Below are positions 17,496 through 25,716 of a stretch of 64,000 bases of DNA, piece after piece. Below the pieces are notes generated by a model, which worked only from the letters and a program-made list of their open reading frames with translations, was not told the DNA's origin and did no database searches. The translations under genes and the position numbers were made by a program. How positions within the stretch are numbered: the first letter of the stretch is position 1; each line of letters begins with the position of its first letter. The stretch comes from Lactobacillus sp. YT155 (GTDB lineage Bacteria; Bacillota; Bacilli; Lactobacillales; Lactobacillaceae): positions 295,255 through 359,254 of the forward strand of contig NZ_JAUKWP010000001.1 of NCBI RefSeq assembly GCF_030504545.1, written 5' to 3'.

Positions 17496-18419
17496 ATGAA
17501 TGAAGAAAAAACTATTCAAAAAAGGACCCACACCAAAGGGTTCATTTTAGCGTTGATTGCTTCCAGTTTATGGGGTGTTTCGGGAGCTGTCTTACAATTC
17601 GTTTCACAGAACAAACAAATTCCTGCTGAGTGGTTCATTGGGGTAAGAACTTTAACTGCCGGAACTATTATTCTAATAATTGCATTCTTCTCAATGCCTA
17701 AAGGACAAAAGAGTCACATCTTTGATATTTTCAAAAACTGGCGTGATGTTTTGTTCTTACTATTATTTGCCATCTTCGGATTAATTGGAAATATGTATAC
17801 ATTCTTCCTAAGTATTCAACATGGTAATGCTGCTTCAGCTACTATTTTGCAATACTTAAGTCCGTTATTTATCGTGCTGGGCGGAATCTTTTTCATGCGT
17901 CAGAAACCTACTCGTGTCGATATTGTTTCCTTTACTTTAGCATTGTTAGGTATCGTATTATTGATAACTCGTGGAAATCTTAATCATTTAAGCATTCCAC
18001 TTGATTCATTAATCTGGGGAATTCTTTCAGGTGTAACTGCTGCCATGTACATCGTTTTTCCCAAACAACTTATCAGTAAGTACTCACCATTAGTTGTTAC
18101 TGGTTGGGGATTCTTGGTCAGTGGAATTTTGTTCAACATTTATCATCCATTCTGGATTAATCCACCAAAACTTGATACTCAAGGAATTCTTGGTGTTGGA
18201 ACAGTTATCTTAATTGGAACTATTCTTGCCTTTTTAATTATGGTTATGAGTTTGAAGTACACTACTTCTACTATTGTCAGCATTACCGATGCCGTTCAAC
18301 CTTTCATTACTTTCGTATTGAGTATCGCCTTTTTAGGTGCAGACTTCTCACCAATGGAATTAGTTGGCTCGGCAATTGTCATCTTCGCAATTTACATTTT
18401 GAATAAATACGATGTATAA
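17496..18419 (+). CDS. EamA/DMT family transporter
   Basis: 307 residues with ten membrane helices in two EamA repeats, each beginning with the LIASSLWGVSGAVLQF or DSLIWGILSGVTAAMY type segment. DMT exporters move small metabolites or amino acids; the substrate is unknown. It is divergent from sdpRI and followed 60 bp later by ldhD on the same strand. Confidence 0.88.
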   Translation: MNEEKTIQKRTHTKGFILALIASSLWGVSGAVLQFVSQNKQIPAEWFIGVRTLTAGTIILIIAFFSMPKGQKSHIFDIFKNWRDVLFLLLFAIFGLIGNMYTFFLSIQHGNAASATILQYLSPLFIVLGGIFFMRQKPTRVDIVSFTLALLGIVLLITRGNLNHLSIPLDSLIWGILSGVTAAMYIVFPKQLISKYSPLVVTGWGFLVSGILFNIYHPFWINPPKLDTQGILGVGTVILIGTILAFLIMVMSLKYTTSTIVSITDAVQPFITFVLSIAFLGADFSPMELVGSAIVIFAIYILNKYDV

Positions 18420-18479
18420 AAGTTGATATGAGTTCATCAGTAAACTACACTGGAATTATGTAGAAAGGATCGATGAAAA

Positions 18480-19472
18480 ATGAAAATTTTAGTTTATTCT
18501 GTAAGACCTGATGAATTATCTATTTTAGCCGAATGGATTAAGGCCCATCCCGATATCCAAGTTGATCAGACAACTGATCTATTTGACGAAACTACTGTTG
18601 ACCAAGCTGCTGGTTATGATGGTGTGGTTCTATTCCAACAACAACCATTCCCTGATGCTGCAATCAACAAGTTAAATGAAATGGGCGTTAAGAATCTTTC
18701 TTTAAGAAATGTCGGAGTTGATAATATCAATCTCGATTTAGTTAAAGAAAATGGTATGAAATTAACTAACGTTCCTGTTTATTCTCCTAACGCAATTGCT
18801 GAACATGCTGTCTTTTTGATGGGACGCTTGCTCAGACGTGTACCTGAATACGATAAGAAAATTGCCCGTGGCGACTTACGTTGGGCTCCAGAAATTGGTC
18901 GTGAATTACGCAACCAAACAGTTGGTGTTATTGGTACCGGTCATATTGGTCAAGTAATTATAAATATTTTGAAGGGTTATGGCGCCAAAGTTATCTGCTA
19001 TGATATCTTCAAAAATGACAAACTTGAACAAGAAGGTTTGTATGTTGATAATCTTGATGACTTATATGCTCAAGCCGACATTATTACCGTCCATGTTCCT
19101 GAAGTGAAAGAAAACATCCACATGATTAACAACGATTCAATCGCCAAAATGAAAGACGGCGTAATTCTTATCAATGTTTCTCGTGGTGGCTTAGTTGATA
19201 CCGATGATTTGATTGGTAACTTGAACTCCAAGAAAATTGGTGCTGCTGGTCTTGATGTTTATGAAGGTGAAGTTGGTGTCTTCAACGAAGACTGGGAAGG
19301 AAAAGAAATTCCTGATGCCCGCCTACGTGATCTATTGAGCCGTGACAATGTAATCGTTACTCCTCATATTGCCTTCTATACCAATACCGCTGTGCACAAC
19401 ATGGTAAACGTATCACTTGATTCTAACGTTCAATTAATCAAGGGTGAAACTCCAGATACATTAGTAAAATAA
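18480..19472 (+). CDS. ldhD: D-lactate dehydrogenase (D-2-hydroxyacid dehydrogenase)
   Basis: 330 residues. NAD-binding motif GVIGTGHIGQ in the middle, substrate region NLSLRNVGVDNI, catalytic Arg in INVSRGGLVD, Glu in the following helix region and His in TPHIAFYT. It reduces pyruvate to D-lactate and regenerates NAD in fermentation. Close relatives include D-2-hydroxyisocaproate dehydrogenase, so the main substrate is likely but not certain. AAAGGA precedes the ATG, and a strong terminator follows. Confidence 0.85.
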   Translation: MKILVYSVRPDELSILAEWIKAHPDIQVDQTTDLFDETTVDQAAGYDGVVLFQQQPFPDAAINKLNEMGVKNLSLRNVGVDNINLDLVKENGMKLTNVPVYSPNAIAEHAVFLMGRLLRRVPEYDKKIARGDLRWAPEIGRELRNQTVGVIGTGHIGQVIINILKGYGAKVICYDIFKNDKLEQEGLYVDNLDDLYAQADIITVHVPEVKENIHMINNDSIAKMKDGVILINVSRGGLVDTDDLIGNLNSKKIGAAGLDVYEGEVGVFNEDWEGKEIPDARLRDLLSRDNVIVTPHIAFYTNTAVHNMVNVSLDSNVQLIKGETPDTLVK

Positions 19473-19474
19473 AA

Positions 19475-19501
19475 AGACATCCGAATTGGATGTCTTTTTT
19501 A
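19475..19501 (+). terminator. Terminator of ldhD
   Basis: AAGACATCC-gaatt-GGATGTCTT hairpin with a T-run right after the stop codon. Confidence 0.88.
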
Positions 19502-19787
19502 TATACAAAAAAATTGTTCTTTCAATATCGAAAGAACAATCCCTACTGTCTATATACAGTTTTTACCCCAAGTAAAAAATAGACCACAATTATTTAAAAC
19601 AAACTCATTATAGTAATAAGTTTAAATCCCCAACGTCTTATTTTCCACTCCTCAATTATTCTCCTCAGAAAATAACTAATAAGTAAGATTAGATTTTATC
19701 TAACCTCAATATAGAATTTACTCTATTTTATAAGTTTTTTCAACACTTTTTTAAAAAAAATCTAATACTTTCGGATTTTCCCAAATA
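19502..19787. other. AT-rich intergenic region with two hairpins
   Basis: No credible reading frame. A perfect stem ATTGTTCTTTC/GAAAGAACAAT lies at about 19510-19537, and a shorter stem followed by TTTTT (ACTGT/ACAGT) at about 19541-19565. The remainder is AT-rich without recognisable sites. A small RNA is possible but unsupported. Confidence 0.4.
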
Positions 19788-19822
19788 AAAAAGACTGAAG
19801 ATTATTTGTCGTCAGTCTTTTT
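19788..19822 (-). terminator. Terminator overlapping the H1-like gene end
   Basis: AAAAAGACTGA pairs with TCAGTCTTTTT around the stop codon region; the right arm lies inside the last codons of the H1-like gene. Confidence 0.7.
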
Positions 19823-20197
19823 TGTTGTAGCTTTTTTAGTTGTTGTCTTCTTTGCAGCTGGTTTCTTTGCTGCAGTTGTAGACTTCTTAGCAGTAGTTGC
19901 TTTTTTAGTAGTTGTAGCTTTTTTTGCTGTTGTTGACTTCTTAGCTGTTGAAGCAGCAGTAGTTTTCTTTGCTGTAGTCTTCTTAGCTGTTGCAGTTTTA
20001 GCAGCAGGTGCTTTTTTAGCTGTCTTTGTCTTGTCTGCAGCAGTTTTCTTAGTTGCAGGCTTCTTAGCAGCTGTAGCTGTGTTACCTTCACGACCCTTTA
20101 GAAAAGCAAGTACGTCTGCAGCATGTTTAACACGGTCCAAACCATTTTTCTTAGGGCGGCGGCGGCCACTAATACCTGTATGCATATTTCTTGTCAT
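19802..20197 (-). CDS. Histone H1-like Lys/Ala/Thr-rich nucleoid protein
   Basis: 131 residues. The first 40 form a basic globular start (GRRRPKKNGLDRVKHAADVL). From about residue 42 the chain is almost only Lys, Ala and Thr in AAKK/TTKK-type repeats, as in bacterial and eukaryotic H1 tails. GGGAGGAGG precedes the ATG. Such tails bind DNA or RNA without sequence specificity. The codons repeat too, so the gene can expand or contract by slippage. The apparent ORFs in other frames here are by-products of the repeats. Confidence 0.78.
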   Translation of the reverse strand: MTRNMHTGISGRRRPKKNGLDRVKHAADVLAFLKGREGNTATAAKKPATKKTAADKTKTAKKAPAAKTATAKKTTAKKTTAASTAKKSTTAKKATTTKKATTAKKSTTAAKKPAAKKTTTKKATTKKTDDK

Positions 20198-20291
20198 GTT
20201 ATTTCCTCCTCCCTTATGGCTATCTTCTATATTTTAAGAGAAACAGTTTAAATATTCAACAATTTTTGACGTTTTTTCGTTAGAGAACTGC

Positions 20292-20795
20292 TTATTTATC
20301 AAATTCTGCCACTTTGTTGGCAATTTCTTTATAAATAACCGCACGAATTGCTACAATTTGAGCGATTTTTAACTGATCACTATCGATAGCAAGATTGGCT
20401 AATGCATTCTCATTATCTAAAGTTTCCATTTCTGCATTAAATAAAGCGACAAAATTGTTGTACCCGATTTCTGGTTGGTCTAATTCGAAAACTTTGTTAA
20501 TTCCTTTTTTTATTACGTCTAAAGGAAAAACTTGTTTCATAATACTGACAACAATTATTGAAGCAACATGTTTACGACTATATTTTTTCTTGTCTGGTTT
20601 GTCGATAACCTGCATTTTGACATAACTATTAATCATGGACTTAGTAATTGGCTTTTCAAGAATGAAGGAAACATTCTTATCCACCTCCAAAGTTACTTGA
20701 TCCATATATAATTCTAACTCAGAAAGATCTTTCCATTCTGGTAGTCTATTCTTGCCAAATTCGGTTAACCATTTCGTAAAATCTGTATTATTCAT
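20292..20795 (-). CDS. DUF1836 family protein
   Basis: 167 residues fitting DUF1836: an N-terminal MerR-like part (PITKSMINSYVKMQVIDKPDKKKYSRKHVASIIVV), then helices. The YSR.H motif resembles the DNA-binding helix of MerR-type regulators, so a role in transcription is plausible, though none is proven to my knowledge. It is a single gene, divergent from degV. Confidence 0.75.
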   Translation of the reverse strand: MNNTDFTKWLTEFGKNRLPEWKDLSELELYMDQVTLEVDKNVSFILEKPITKSMINSYVKMQVIDKPDKKKYSRKHVASIIVVSIMKQVFPLDVIKKGINKVFELDQPEIGYNNFVALFNAEMETLDNENALANLAIDSDQLKIAQIVAIRAVIYKEIANKVAEFDK

Positions 20796-20922
20796 ACCTA
20801 TACTCCTCAGCTCATATAAGAATTGTAACTTTATTCTAGCTAGAATTCAATTCTAAATATTATTGACTTGAGTTTTATTTGTTATATAATCAGTTTACAT
20901 CCTAAATACGAGGTTAATATTA

Positions 20923-21765
20923 ATGACAATTCATTTAGTAACTGATTCTACTTCTCAATTAACAACCGAAGAGATTAATAAATATGACATTCACATCATT
21001 CCCTTAATTATTAATGATCAAGGAAAATCATTCAAAGATGGAATTGATATCACTAGCGAAAGTTTTCTTAATGATTTACAAACAAAAAGTGAAATTACTA
21101 CCACAACTAGTCAACCAGCCGTTGGTGACTTCGTTGATTTGTATGATGAGTTGGGCAAAGACAACGAACCAATTCTCTCAATTCACTTAACTAATTTGTT
21201 GAGTGGTACCGTTGAGGGAGCATTCAGTGCCGCTTCACAGACTGAAAGCAACGTCACTGTTATTGATAGCAAATTAATGGACCGTGGCTTAGGTGAACAA
21301 GTTCTGTTAGCAGCGCAACTAATCAAAGAAGGAAAAACCGTCGACGAAATTGTAGCTGCTTTGCAAGAAGCACATGATAAAAAAACAACCGACATTTTCT
21401 TCGAGTCACTTGACGCTCTACAACGTGGTGGTCGTATTAGTAAACTTTCCGGTGCGGTTTCAAAACTTCTCAAAATCAAAGCCTTTATTAGACTCTTCGA
21501 TGACGAATTGAAGCTCATGTCTAAGGGTTACGGAAGAAAATTCATCAATAAAACTTTAGAAAAAACCTTCTCTGACTTGAATGGTGTAAAACTTGATACT
21601 TTTACATTAGTTCATGTTGGAATGAATGAAGATCGCTTGATTGAAATCAAGGAACTGGTCAAAACTACTCATCCAGAAGCGGACTTTCGAGTTGTTCTTA
21701 CCAGCCCAATCATTATGAATCACGTTGGGTTAGGAACTTTCGCTTTTGTTTATAGTAAACATTAA
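20923..21765 (+). CDS. DegV family fatty-acid-binding protein
   Basis: 280 residues beginning HLVTDSTSQLTTEEINKYDIHIIPL and containing the TSQPAVGDF and GGRISKLSGAV blocks typical of DegV/FakB. FakB proteins bind fatty acids and present them to the kinase FakA for phosphorylation and use in phospholipid synthesis. Which fatty acid is bound is unknown. ACGAGG lies upstream of the ATG at 20923. Confidence 0.88.
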   Translation: MTIHLVTDSTSQLTTEEINKYDIHIIPLIINDQGKSFKDGIDITSESFLNDLQTKSEITTTTSQPAVGDFVDLYDELGKDNEPILSIHLTNLLSGTVEGAFSAASQTESNVTVIDSKLMDRGLGEQVLLAAQLIKEGKTVDEIVAALQEAHDKKTTDIFFESLDALQRGGRISKLSGAVSKLLKIKAFIRLFDDELKLMSKGYGRKFINKTLEKTFSDLNGVKLDTFTLVHVGMNEDRLIEIKELVKTTHPEADFRVVLTSPIIMNHVGLGTFAFVYSKH

Positions 21766-21835
21766 AATTAGTCTTCAAACAAATCCTCTTTTACGGTAAA
21801 CTATTAATAGTATATTACCTAGGGAGGTTTTTATT

Positions 21836-22273
21836 TTGGAAGAAAGTATTTCTCATTCAATTAAAGTATTAAATAATCAAATTTCACGTGAAATCAACAC
21901 TTTTGCGATGCAATTCAAATTAACAGGAACTCAAATTCAAATTTTGGATTTCTTAAATGGTTTTGCAGCCAACGAAAATGTATTTCAAAAAGACGTTGAA
22001 AAAGAATTCAATATTCGTCGTTCAACTGCTACTAATATTTTGAAAAACATGGAAGAAAAAGGCTTGATTAAAAGAACTGCTTTGCCTTCAGATTCCCGTT
22101 TGAAAATTATTGAAGTTCAAGAATCTGGTAAGAAGATTCAAAGTGAAATTTCAAAATTCTTAGTTGCTACAGACAACAAAATTCTCAATAGTTTAGGAGC
22201 TTTCGAACGTAGAAGTTTCATTAAGTCACTTCACAAGATTCCCGAAAAGTTAGCTGAAAGCGAGAAAAAATAA
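21836..22273 (+). CDS. MarR family transcriptional regulator
   Basis: 145 residues, starting at a TTG with AGGGAGG 8 nt upstream. The winged helix covers about residues 30-100 (NVFQKDVEKEFNIRRSTATNIL, then KGLIKRTALPSDSR, the wing). The stop overlaps the start of the nucleoside hydrolase gene by one base, so the two are coupled; it may control that gene or an adjacent efflux function. Confidence 0.87.
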   Translation: MEESISHSIKVLNNQISREINTFAMQFKLTGTQIQILDFLNGFAANENVFQKDVEKEFNIRRSTATNILKNMEEKGLIKRTALPSDSRLKIIEVQESGKKIQSEISKFLVATDNKILNSLGAFERRSFIKSLHKIPEKLAESEKK

Positions 22274-23202
22274 TGACTAGAAATGTTCTCATGGATTGTG
22301 ACCCAGGAATTGATGACGCGATTGCCATCACTGAATTAATTGCTAATCAAGACGATTTGAACATTTTAGGAATTACAACTGTTGGCGGTAATCAAACTCT
22401 TGATTATGTTACTAACAATGCCAAAAAATTAATGTCTTTTTTTGATAAAAAAATCGATGTTGCTTCTGGTTGTGACAAACCATTAGTTAAAGACTTATAC
22501 ACTGCTGGCGAAATTCATGGTGAAACCGGGATGGATGGCTATGATTTTGGCAACGACTATCAGAATTATCCTCTAGCAAGTGCCAACGCAATTGAATTTA
22601 TGAAACAAAAAATCGATTCCGTTGAGCAACTTGAAATCATCGCCACAGCTCCACTAACCAATGTAGCTTTGCTATTCAAAACTTATCCTGAAGTTATTAA
22701 CAAGATTAATCATTTGTATATCATGGGTGGATCTCTGGAACAAGGAAATATTACTGCTGCCGCAGAATTTAATTTCTTCGTTGACCCCGATGCTGCCAAA
22801 ATCGTCTTCGATGCTGGCATTCCTATTACAATGAGTGGACTTCATATGACTGAAGATAAAGCTTACTTCACGACTGAAGATATCGAAGAGCTCAAGAATC
22901 ACGGCCGAGTTGGTGAGATGTGCTATGCCTTAATGAATTTTTATCACAATGCGGAAAAACAAGTTGGCGTAACTAAGTCACCAATGCACGATATCTGTGC
23001 TGTTGCCAGTTTTTTGAAACCAGAATTATTCACGGGCAAAACTTATTCAGTTGCTATTATTACTGATGACAACCTTCGTGGAATGTCACTAGCTGATAAA
23101 CGCCTGCAACCAGAAGTTAAGAATCAAGTTAATGTTCTAATGGATGCAAAACGTGAAGAATTCCGAGATTTCTTATACGAATCTATCAACAAATTAAATT
23201 AA
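22273..23202 (+). CDS. Nucleoside hydrolase (IunH/Rih type)
   Basis: 309 residues with the calcium-binding signature DCDPGIDDAIAI at residues 8-19 and conserved downstream blocks (LYIMGGSLEQGNIT, AEFNFFVDPDAA). It hydrolyses ribonucleosides to ribose and a free base for salvage. Purine or pyrimidine preference cannot be read. It is the second gene of a coupled pair with a MarR regulator and ends at a bidirectional terminator. Confidence 0.88.
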   Translation: MTRNVLMDCDPGIDDAIAITELIANQDDLNILGITTVGGNQTLDYVTNNAKKLMSFFDKKIDVASGCDKPLVKDLYTAGEIHGETGMDGYDFGNDYQNYPLASANAIEFMKQKIDSVEQLEIIATAPLTNVALLFKTYPEVINKINHLYIMGGSLEQGNITAAAEFNFFVDPDAAKIVFDAGIPITMSGLHMTEDKAYFTTEDIEELKNHGRVGEMCYALMNFYHNAEKQVGVTKSPMHDICAVASFLKPELFTGKTYSVAIITDDNLRGMSLADKRLQPEVKNQVNVLMDAKREEFRDFLYESINKLN

Positions 23203-23229
23203 AAAAGCCTTCAAATGAAGGCTTTTTTG
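23201..23229. terminator. Bidirectional terminator
   Basis: AAAAAAGCCTTC-aaat-GAAGGCTTTTTT, perfectly symmetrical, between the convergent nucleoside hydrolase and DyP genes. Confidence 0.9.
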
Positions 23230-23230
23230 T

Positions 23231-24172
23231 TTACAATTCTTGATCAGCTATTTTTTCTAATGTGGTACGTGATGGAATAAAGAAGAGTTGACCTGTCAAA
23301 ATATCTGAGAATGATAATAAGAAGTCTGATGTTTCCATCATTTGTTCTAACATCATCTTGGTAATTGTCCAATGTCTTGCGTAACCCATGAAGTAGGTTC
23401 CCGTAATTCCATTAGCAGGATTTGAGAACGGAACGTTCATACGGATAATCTTTTGTTCAACGCCATCAATTTCTAGCTTAGAACTGACATTATGAGCATT
23501 GTGATACTTATCTTCATCTTCCAACTCTAAGTCAGAGAATTTCTCACGACCAACAGCTTTTTCTTGTTCCTCAGTCTTAAGGTTTTCCCAGAATTTCATA
23601 TTATGTTGCCATTTTTGCGCAAAAGCATATGAACCATTAATGTAGTCAGGATCTTCATCACCAACTAAAGCATAATCAGCCGAATCTTCGATTGCTGGTG
23701 CTTCAGTTCCATCAATGAAGCCGATGATTGCACGACCTTCAAAGTAACGGAAGCCTTTAGTCTCATCTACAACTTCTGTAATATCTTCCAAGAATTTCAT
23801 GAACTGAGTTTGTGCTTCATAAACAACCGCTTCATTACTTGCTCTGATATGGAAGAAAAGATCACCTTTTGTCGAAGGCATTATGTATTTGTCATTCTTG
23901 ATTTCTTGATAAGTTTCTAGTTCTTTAGGCTTTGGAGCGTTGGGAAAAAGATAATCCCAGGCTTTGTTACTAAAACCAATCGCCACTTTCAAACCAGCTT
24001 CGGCATCTCTAATTCTTAATGAACGAATGATTGCCTGTGAGCGATCAGCGAATTCAGCAATTGCTTCACGATCAGTTTCCGGATTTTCCCTTTTTAATTC
24101 TAGAACGGTAAATTGTACATGCTCTCCAATATCTTTCCAGACATCTTGAGCCAAATTTGGATTAATTGTCAT
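23231..24172 (-). CDS. DyP-type heme peroxidase
   Basis: 313 residues from the ATG at 24172 with GGGAGGA upstream. The GXXDG motif is GFIDG at residues 151-155; the likely proximal heme ligand is His190 in QKWQHNM, and a distal Arg lies in KIIRMNVPF at 244. The C-terminal half has the second ferredoxin-like domain (GTYFMGYARHW). It resembles the short YfeX/EfeB class. DyP enzymes oxidise organic substrates with peroxide or act on heme. There is no signal peptide, so it is cytosolic. Confidence 0.88.
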   Translation of the reverse strand: MTINPNLAQDVWKDIGEHVQFTVLELKRENPETDREAIAEFADRSQAIIRSLRIRDAEAGLKVAIGFSNKAWDYLFPNAPKPKELETYQEIKNDKYIMPSTKGDLFFHIRASNEAVVYEAQTQFMKFLEDITEVVDETKGFRYFEGRAIIGFIDGTEAPAIEDSADYALVGDEDPDYINGSYAFAQKWQHNMKFWENLKTEEQEKAVGREKFSDLELEDEDKYHNAHNVSSKLEIDGVEQKIIRMNVPFSNPANGITGTYFMGYARHWTITKMMLEQMMETSDFLLSFSDILTGQLFFIPSRTTLEKIADQEL

Positions 24173-24315
24173 TGTGTCCTCCCAAAATTTATTTAGAATC
24201 ATTCTAATTACTGTCTCTATTTTAGCAGAATTATTTTTAATTACTAACTATATGAGCAAAATAATTTAATTTTTTTCAAAAAGTTTTTGTATAATGTTCT
24301 CCATGGGGGAAAACT

Positions 24316-24933
24316 ATGAAACCTGATCGTGTTCAAGCATTTAGTGATGGAATTTTTGCCATCTTAATCACCATCCTAGTATTGGAATTCAAATTACCAA
24401 GTTATACACAAGGTCATCTATTTGAGTCAGTTATTAAGCAGTGGCCCATTCTGTTCTCATATATCCTGACATATTCTTACATTGGAATTCTCTGGTTATT
24501 CCATCACGATTTATTTAATAAATTAAAAACGACTACCATTATGATGAATGTTATTAACCTCTTTTCAATTTTTTTGATTACATTATTAAATTACGCAACT
24601 GTTCTTCTATCTGAAACTATTTCCACAGAAAATATTCCTGATATGAGATTTGCCTTTGGAATTTATGATGTGGTTGCGTTTTTGATCTCTTTTTCATTCG
24701 TGATAATTTATCTATACCTTTATCAACATCCCGAAATTCTAAAAGATGAAGTTGTTGATAAGTTCAATTTAAAAATCAACCGTTATCCACTGACCAGTAT
24801 GTCCTTATATTTACTAGCATTCTTGTTAAATTACGTTCAAATATATGTCGGATTACTATTTTTAATTCTAGGAATCGTCTTTCATGCTGTTGCCTATTTC
24901 AAAACAGCCCGTGTTATTCATAGTAGTCATTAA
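24316..24933 (+). CDS. TMEM175-family potassium channel
   Basis: 205 residues with six membrane helices. The selectivity-helix signature FSDG occurs at residues 9-12 within RVQAFSDGIFAILITIL. Bacterial TMEM175 proteins form tetrameric potassium-permeable channels. It is a single gene with GGGGGA before the ATG. Confidence 0.87.
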   Translation: MKPDRVQAFSDGIFAILITILVLEFKLPSYTQGHLFESVIKQWPILFSYILTYSYIGILWLFHHDLFNKLKTTTIMMNVINLFSIFLITLLNYATVLLSETISTENIPDMRFAFGIYDVVAFLISFSFVIIYLYLYQHPEILKDEVVDKFNLKINRYPLTSMSLYLLAFLLNYVQIYVGLLFLILGIVFHAVAYFKTARVIHSSH

Positions 24934-24984
24934 TTAAAAATGTACAAATCTTTATAGAATGCCTATTTCAAACTTTTTTGCATA

Positions 24985-24990
24985 TATAAT
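24985..24990 (+). promoter_or_regulatory. Likely -10 element of the Fst-type toxin transcript
   Basis: TATAAT 51 bp upstream of the toxin start codon; the -35 is weak. The transcript would begin near 24996, at the segment that pairs with the 3' end of the toxin message. Confidence 0.5.
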
Positions 24991-25028
24991 TTAATAGTCG
25001 CTTATGAATCCAACCTACTTAGGAAGGA

Positions 25029-25041
25029 GGTACCCTATGCA
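25029..25041 (+). repeat. Direct repeat DRa of the Fst-type locus
   Basis: GGTACCCTATGCA, spanning the region between ribosome binding site and toxin start. It matches DRb (25223-25235) in 12 of 13 positions. In Fst systems the antisense RNA pairs with these repeats to block toxin translation. Confidence 0.75.
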
Positions 25042-25131
25042 GTGAACTCTGTAATTAATGCCTTTTCTGCGATAGTCGTAGGCTGCGTTGTTGCAACCTA
25101 CGCATACTGGCTGAATAATCGCAGAAAATAA
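25042..25131 (+). CDS. Fst/Ldr-superfamily type I toxin peptide
   Basis: A 29-residue peptide read from GTG at 25042 to TAA: MNSVINAFSAIVVGC then VVATYAYWLNNRRK. It has one membrane helix, a conserved W-L near the membrane exit and a basic tail, the pattern of Fst, PepA1 and Lpt toxins that damage the membrane. AGGAAGGAGG lies upstream. The message has a 5'/3' complementary pair (24997-25005 with 25128-25136), one of two direct repeats over the ribosome binding site, its own terminator, and a convergent antisense RNA. Confidence 0.82.
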   Translation: MNSVINAFSAIVVGCVVATYAYWLNNRRK

Positions 25132-25150
25132 GCGACAAAGCCAGATAACT

Positions 25151-25181
25151 AAAGCCGATCACTGCAATGGTCGGCTTTTTT
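25151..25181 (+). terminator. Terminator of the toxin transcript
   Basis: AAAGCCGA and TCGGCTTT pair around a 12-nt loop and are followed by a T-run. Confidence 0.8.
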
Positions 25182-25187
25182 AGTACA

Positions 25188-25245
25188 AAAAAAGAAGCTC
25201 ACTCTGCAAAGCGGGCTTCAATGGTAACCTATGCAATTCTTCTGC
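25188..25245 (-). ncRNA. Antitoxin antisense RNA (RNAII-like)
   Basis: A convergent transcript is predicted from a strong promoter to a hairpin (GAAGC 25194-25198 with GCTTC 25215-25219) followed by seven T on the minus strand. Its 5' part carries the complement of DRb, so it can pair with DRa in the toxin message. The predicted size of about 60 nt agrees with Fst-type RNAII. Start and end are inferred from promoter and terminator positions. Confidence 0.72.
25223..25235 (+). repeat. Direct repeat DRb of the Fst-type locus
   Basis: GGTAACCTATGCA, the second copy of the 13-bp repeat, located within the antitoxin RNA gene. Confidence 0.72.
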
Positions 25246-25251
25246 ATATTC

Positions 25252-25280
25252 ATTATATTAGTAGCGGTGCAAAAATGCAA
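25252..25280 (-). promoter_or_regulatory. Antitoxin RNA promoter
   Basis: On the minus strand TTGCAT (25275-25280), exactly 17 bp, then a perfect TATAAT (25252-25257). This is a near-consensus vegetative promoter pointing at the antisense RNA. Confidence 0.82.
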
Positions 25281-25305
25281 CGTCATCGCTTAAACGATGC
25301 AAATT

Positions 25306-25716
25306 TTAAATAATAATTCCGTTGCAATGATCAATTTCATGTTGAATAATTTGGGCTACGAATCCCTGAAAAGATTGTTTTTGTGGTTGAAAATTACTAT
25401 CTAAGTAACTCACTTCGATTTTTTCAAAGCGTGTTGTTTTTCTTTCTCCACTAAGTGACAAGCAACCTTCTTCAGTTGAGTACGGTTGCGACTTCGAAAT
25501 AATTGTTGGATTATACATTAACAGACTTATCATGCCGATTTGCACAACAATAATTTGCTTGTTAACACCAATCATATTGGCAGCCATACCAACACAAACT
25601 TCTTTATTTGCTTGAAGAGTTTCCACTAAATCTTGTCCCACTTGGGCATCATTTGGCGTAGCGGTTGTGGATTTCTTGCTCAAAATTAAAGTATCTTTAT
25701 TAATCGGTTGGATCAT
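25306..25716 (-). CDS. def: Peptide deformylase-like protein
   Basis: 136 residues with the three deformylase motifs: motif 1 as GMAANMIG (usually G.AA.Q), motif 2 EGCLSL with metal ligand Cys85, and motif 3 QHEIDH with His126 and His130. These ligands suggest an active metalloenzyme removing N-terminal formyl groups, but Gln in motif 1 is replaced by Met and the chain is short. It could be a secondary deformylase beside a standard one elsewhere. It shares one base with the upstream membrane gene frame. Confidence 0.78.
   Translation of the reverse strand: MIQPINKDTLILSKKSTTATPNDAQVGQDLVETLQANKEVCVGMAANMIGVNKQIIVVQIGMISLLMYNPTIISKSQPYSTEEGCLSLSGERKTTRFEKIEVSYLDSNFQPQKQSFQGFVAQIIQHEIDHCNGIII

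Noticed and set aside
19806-20237. A 143-codon plus-strand frame over the H1-like gene, and another frame on the minus strand at 19762-20091
   Set aside because: Both are low-complexity mirror frames created by the Lys/Ala/Thr codon repeats; only the frame with GGGAGGAGG and a terminator is convincing.
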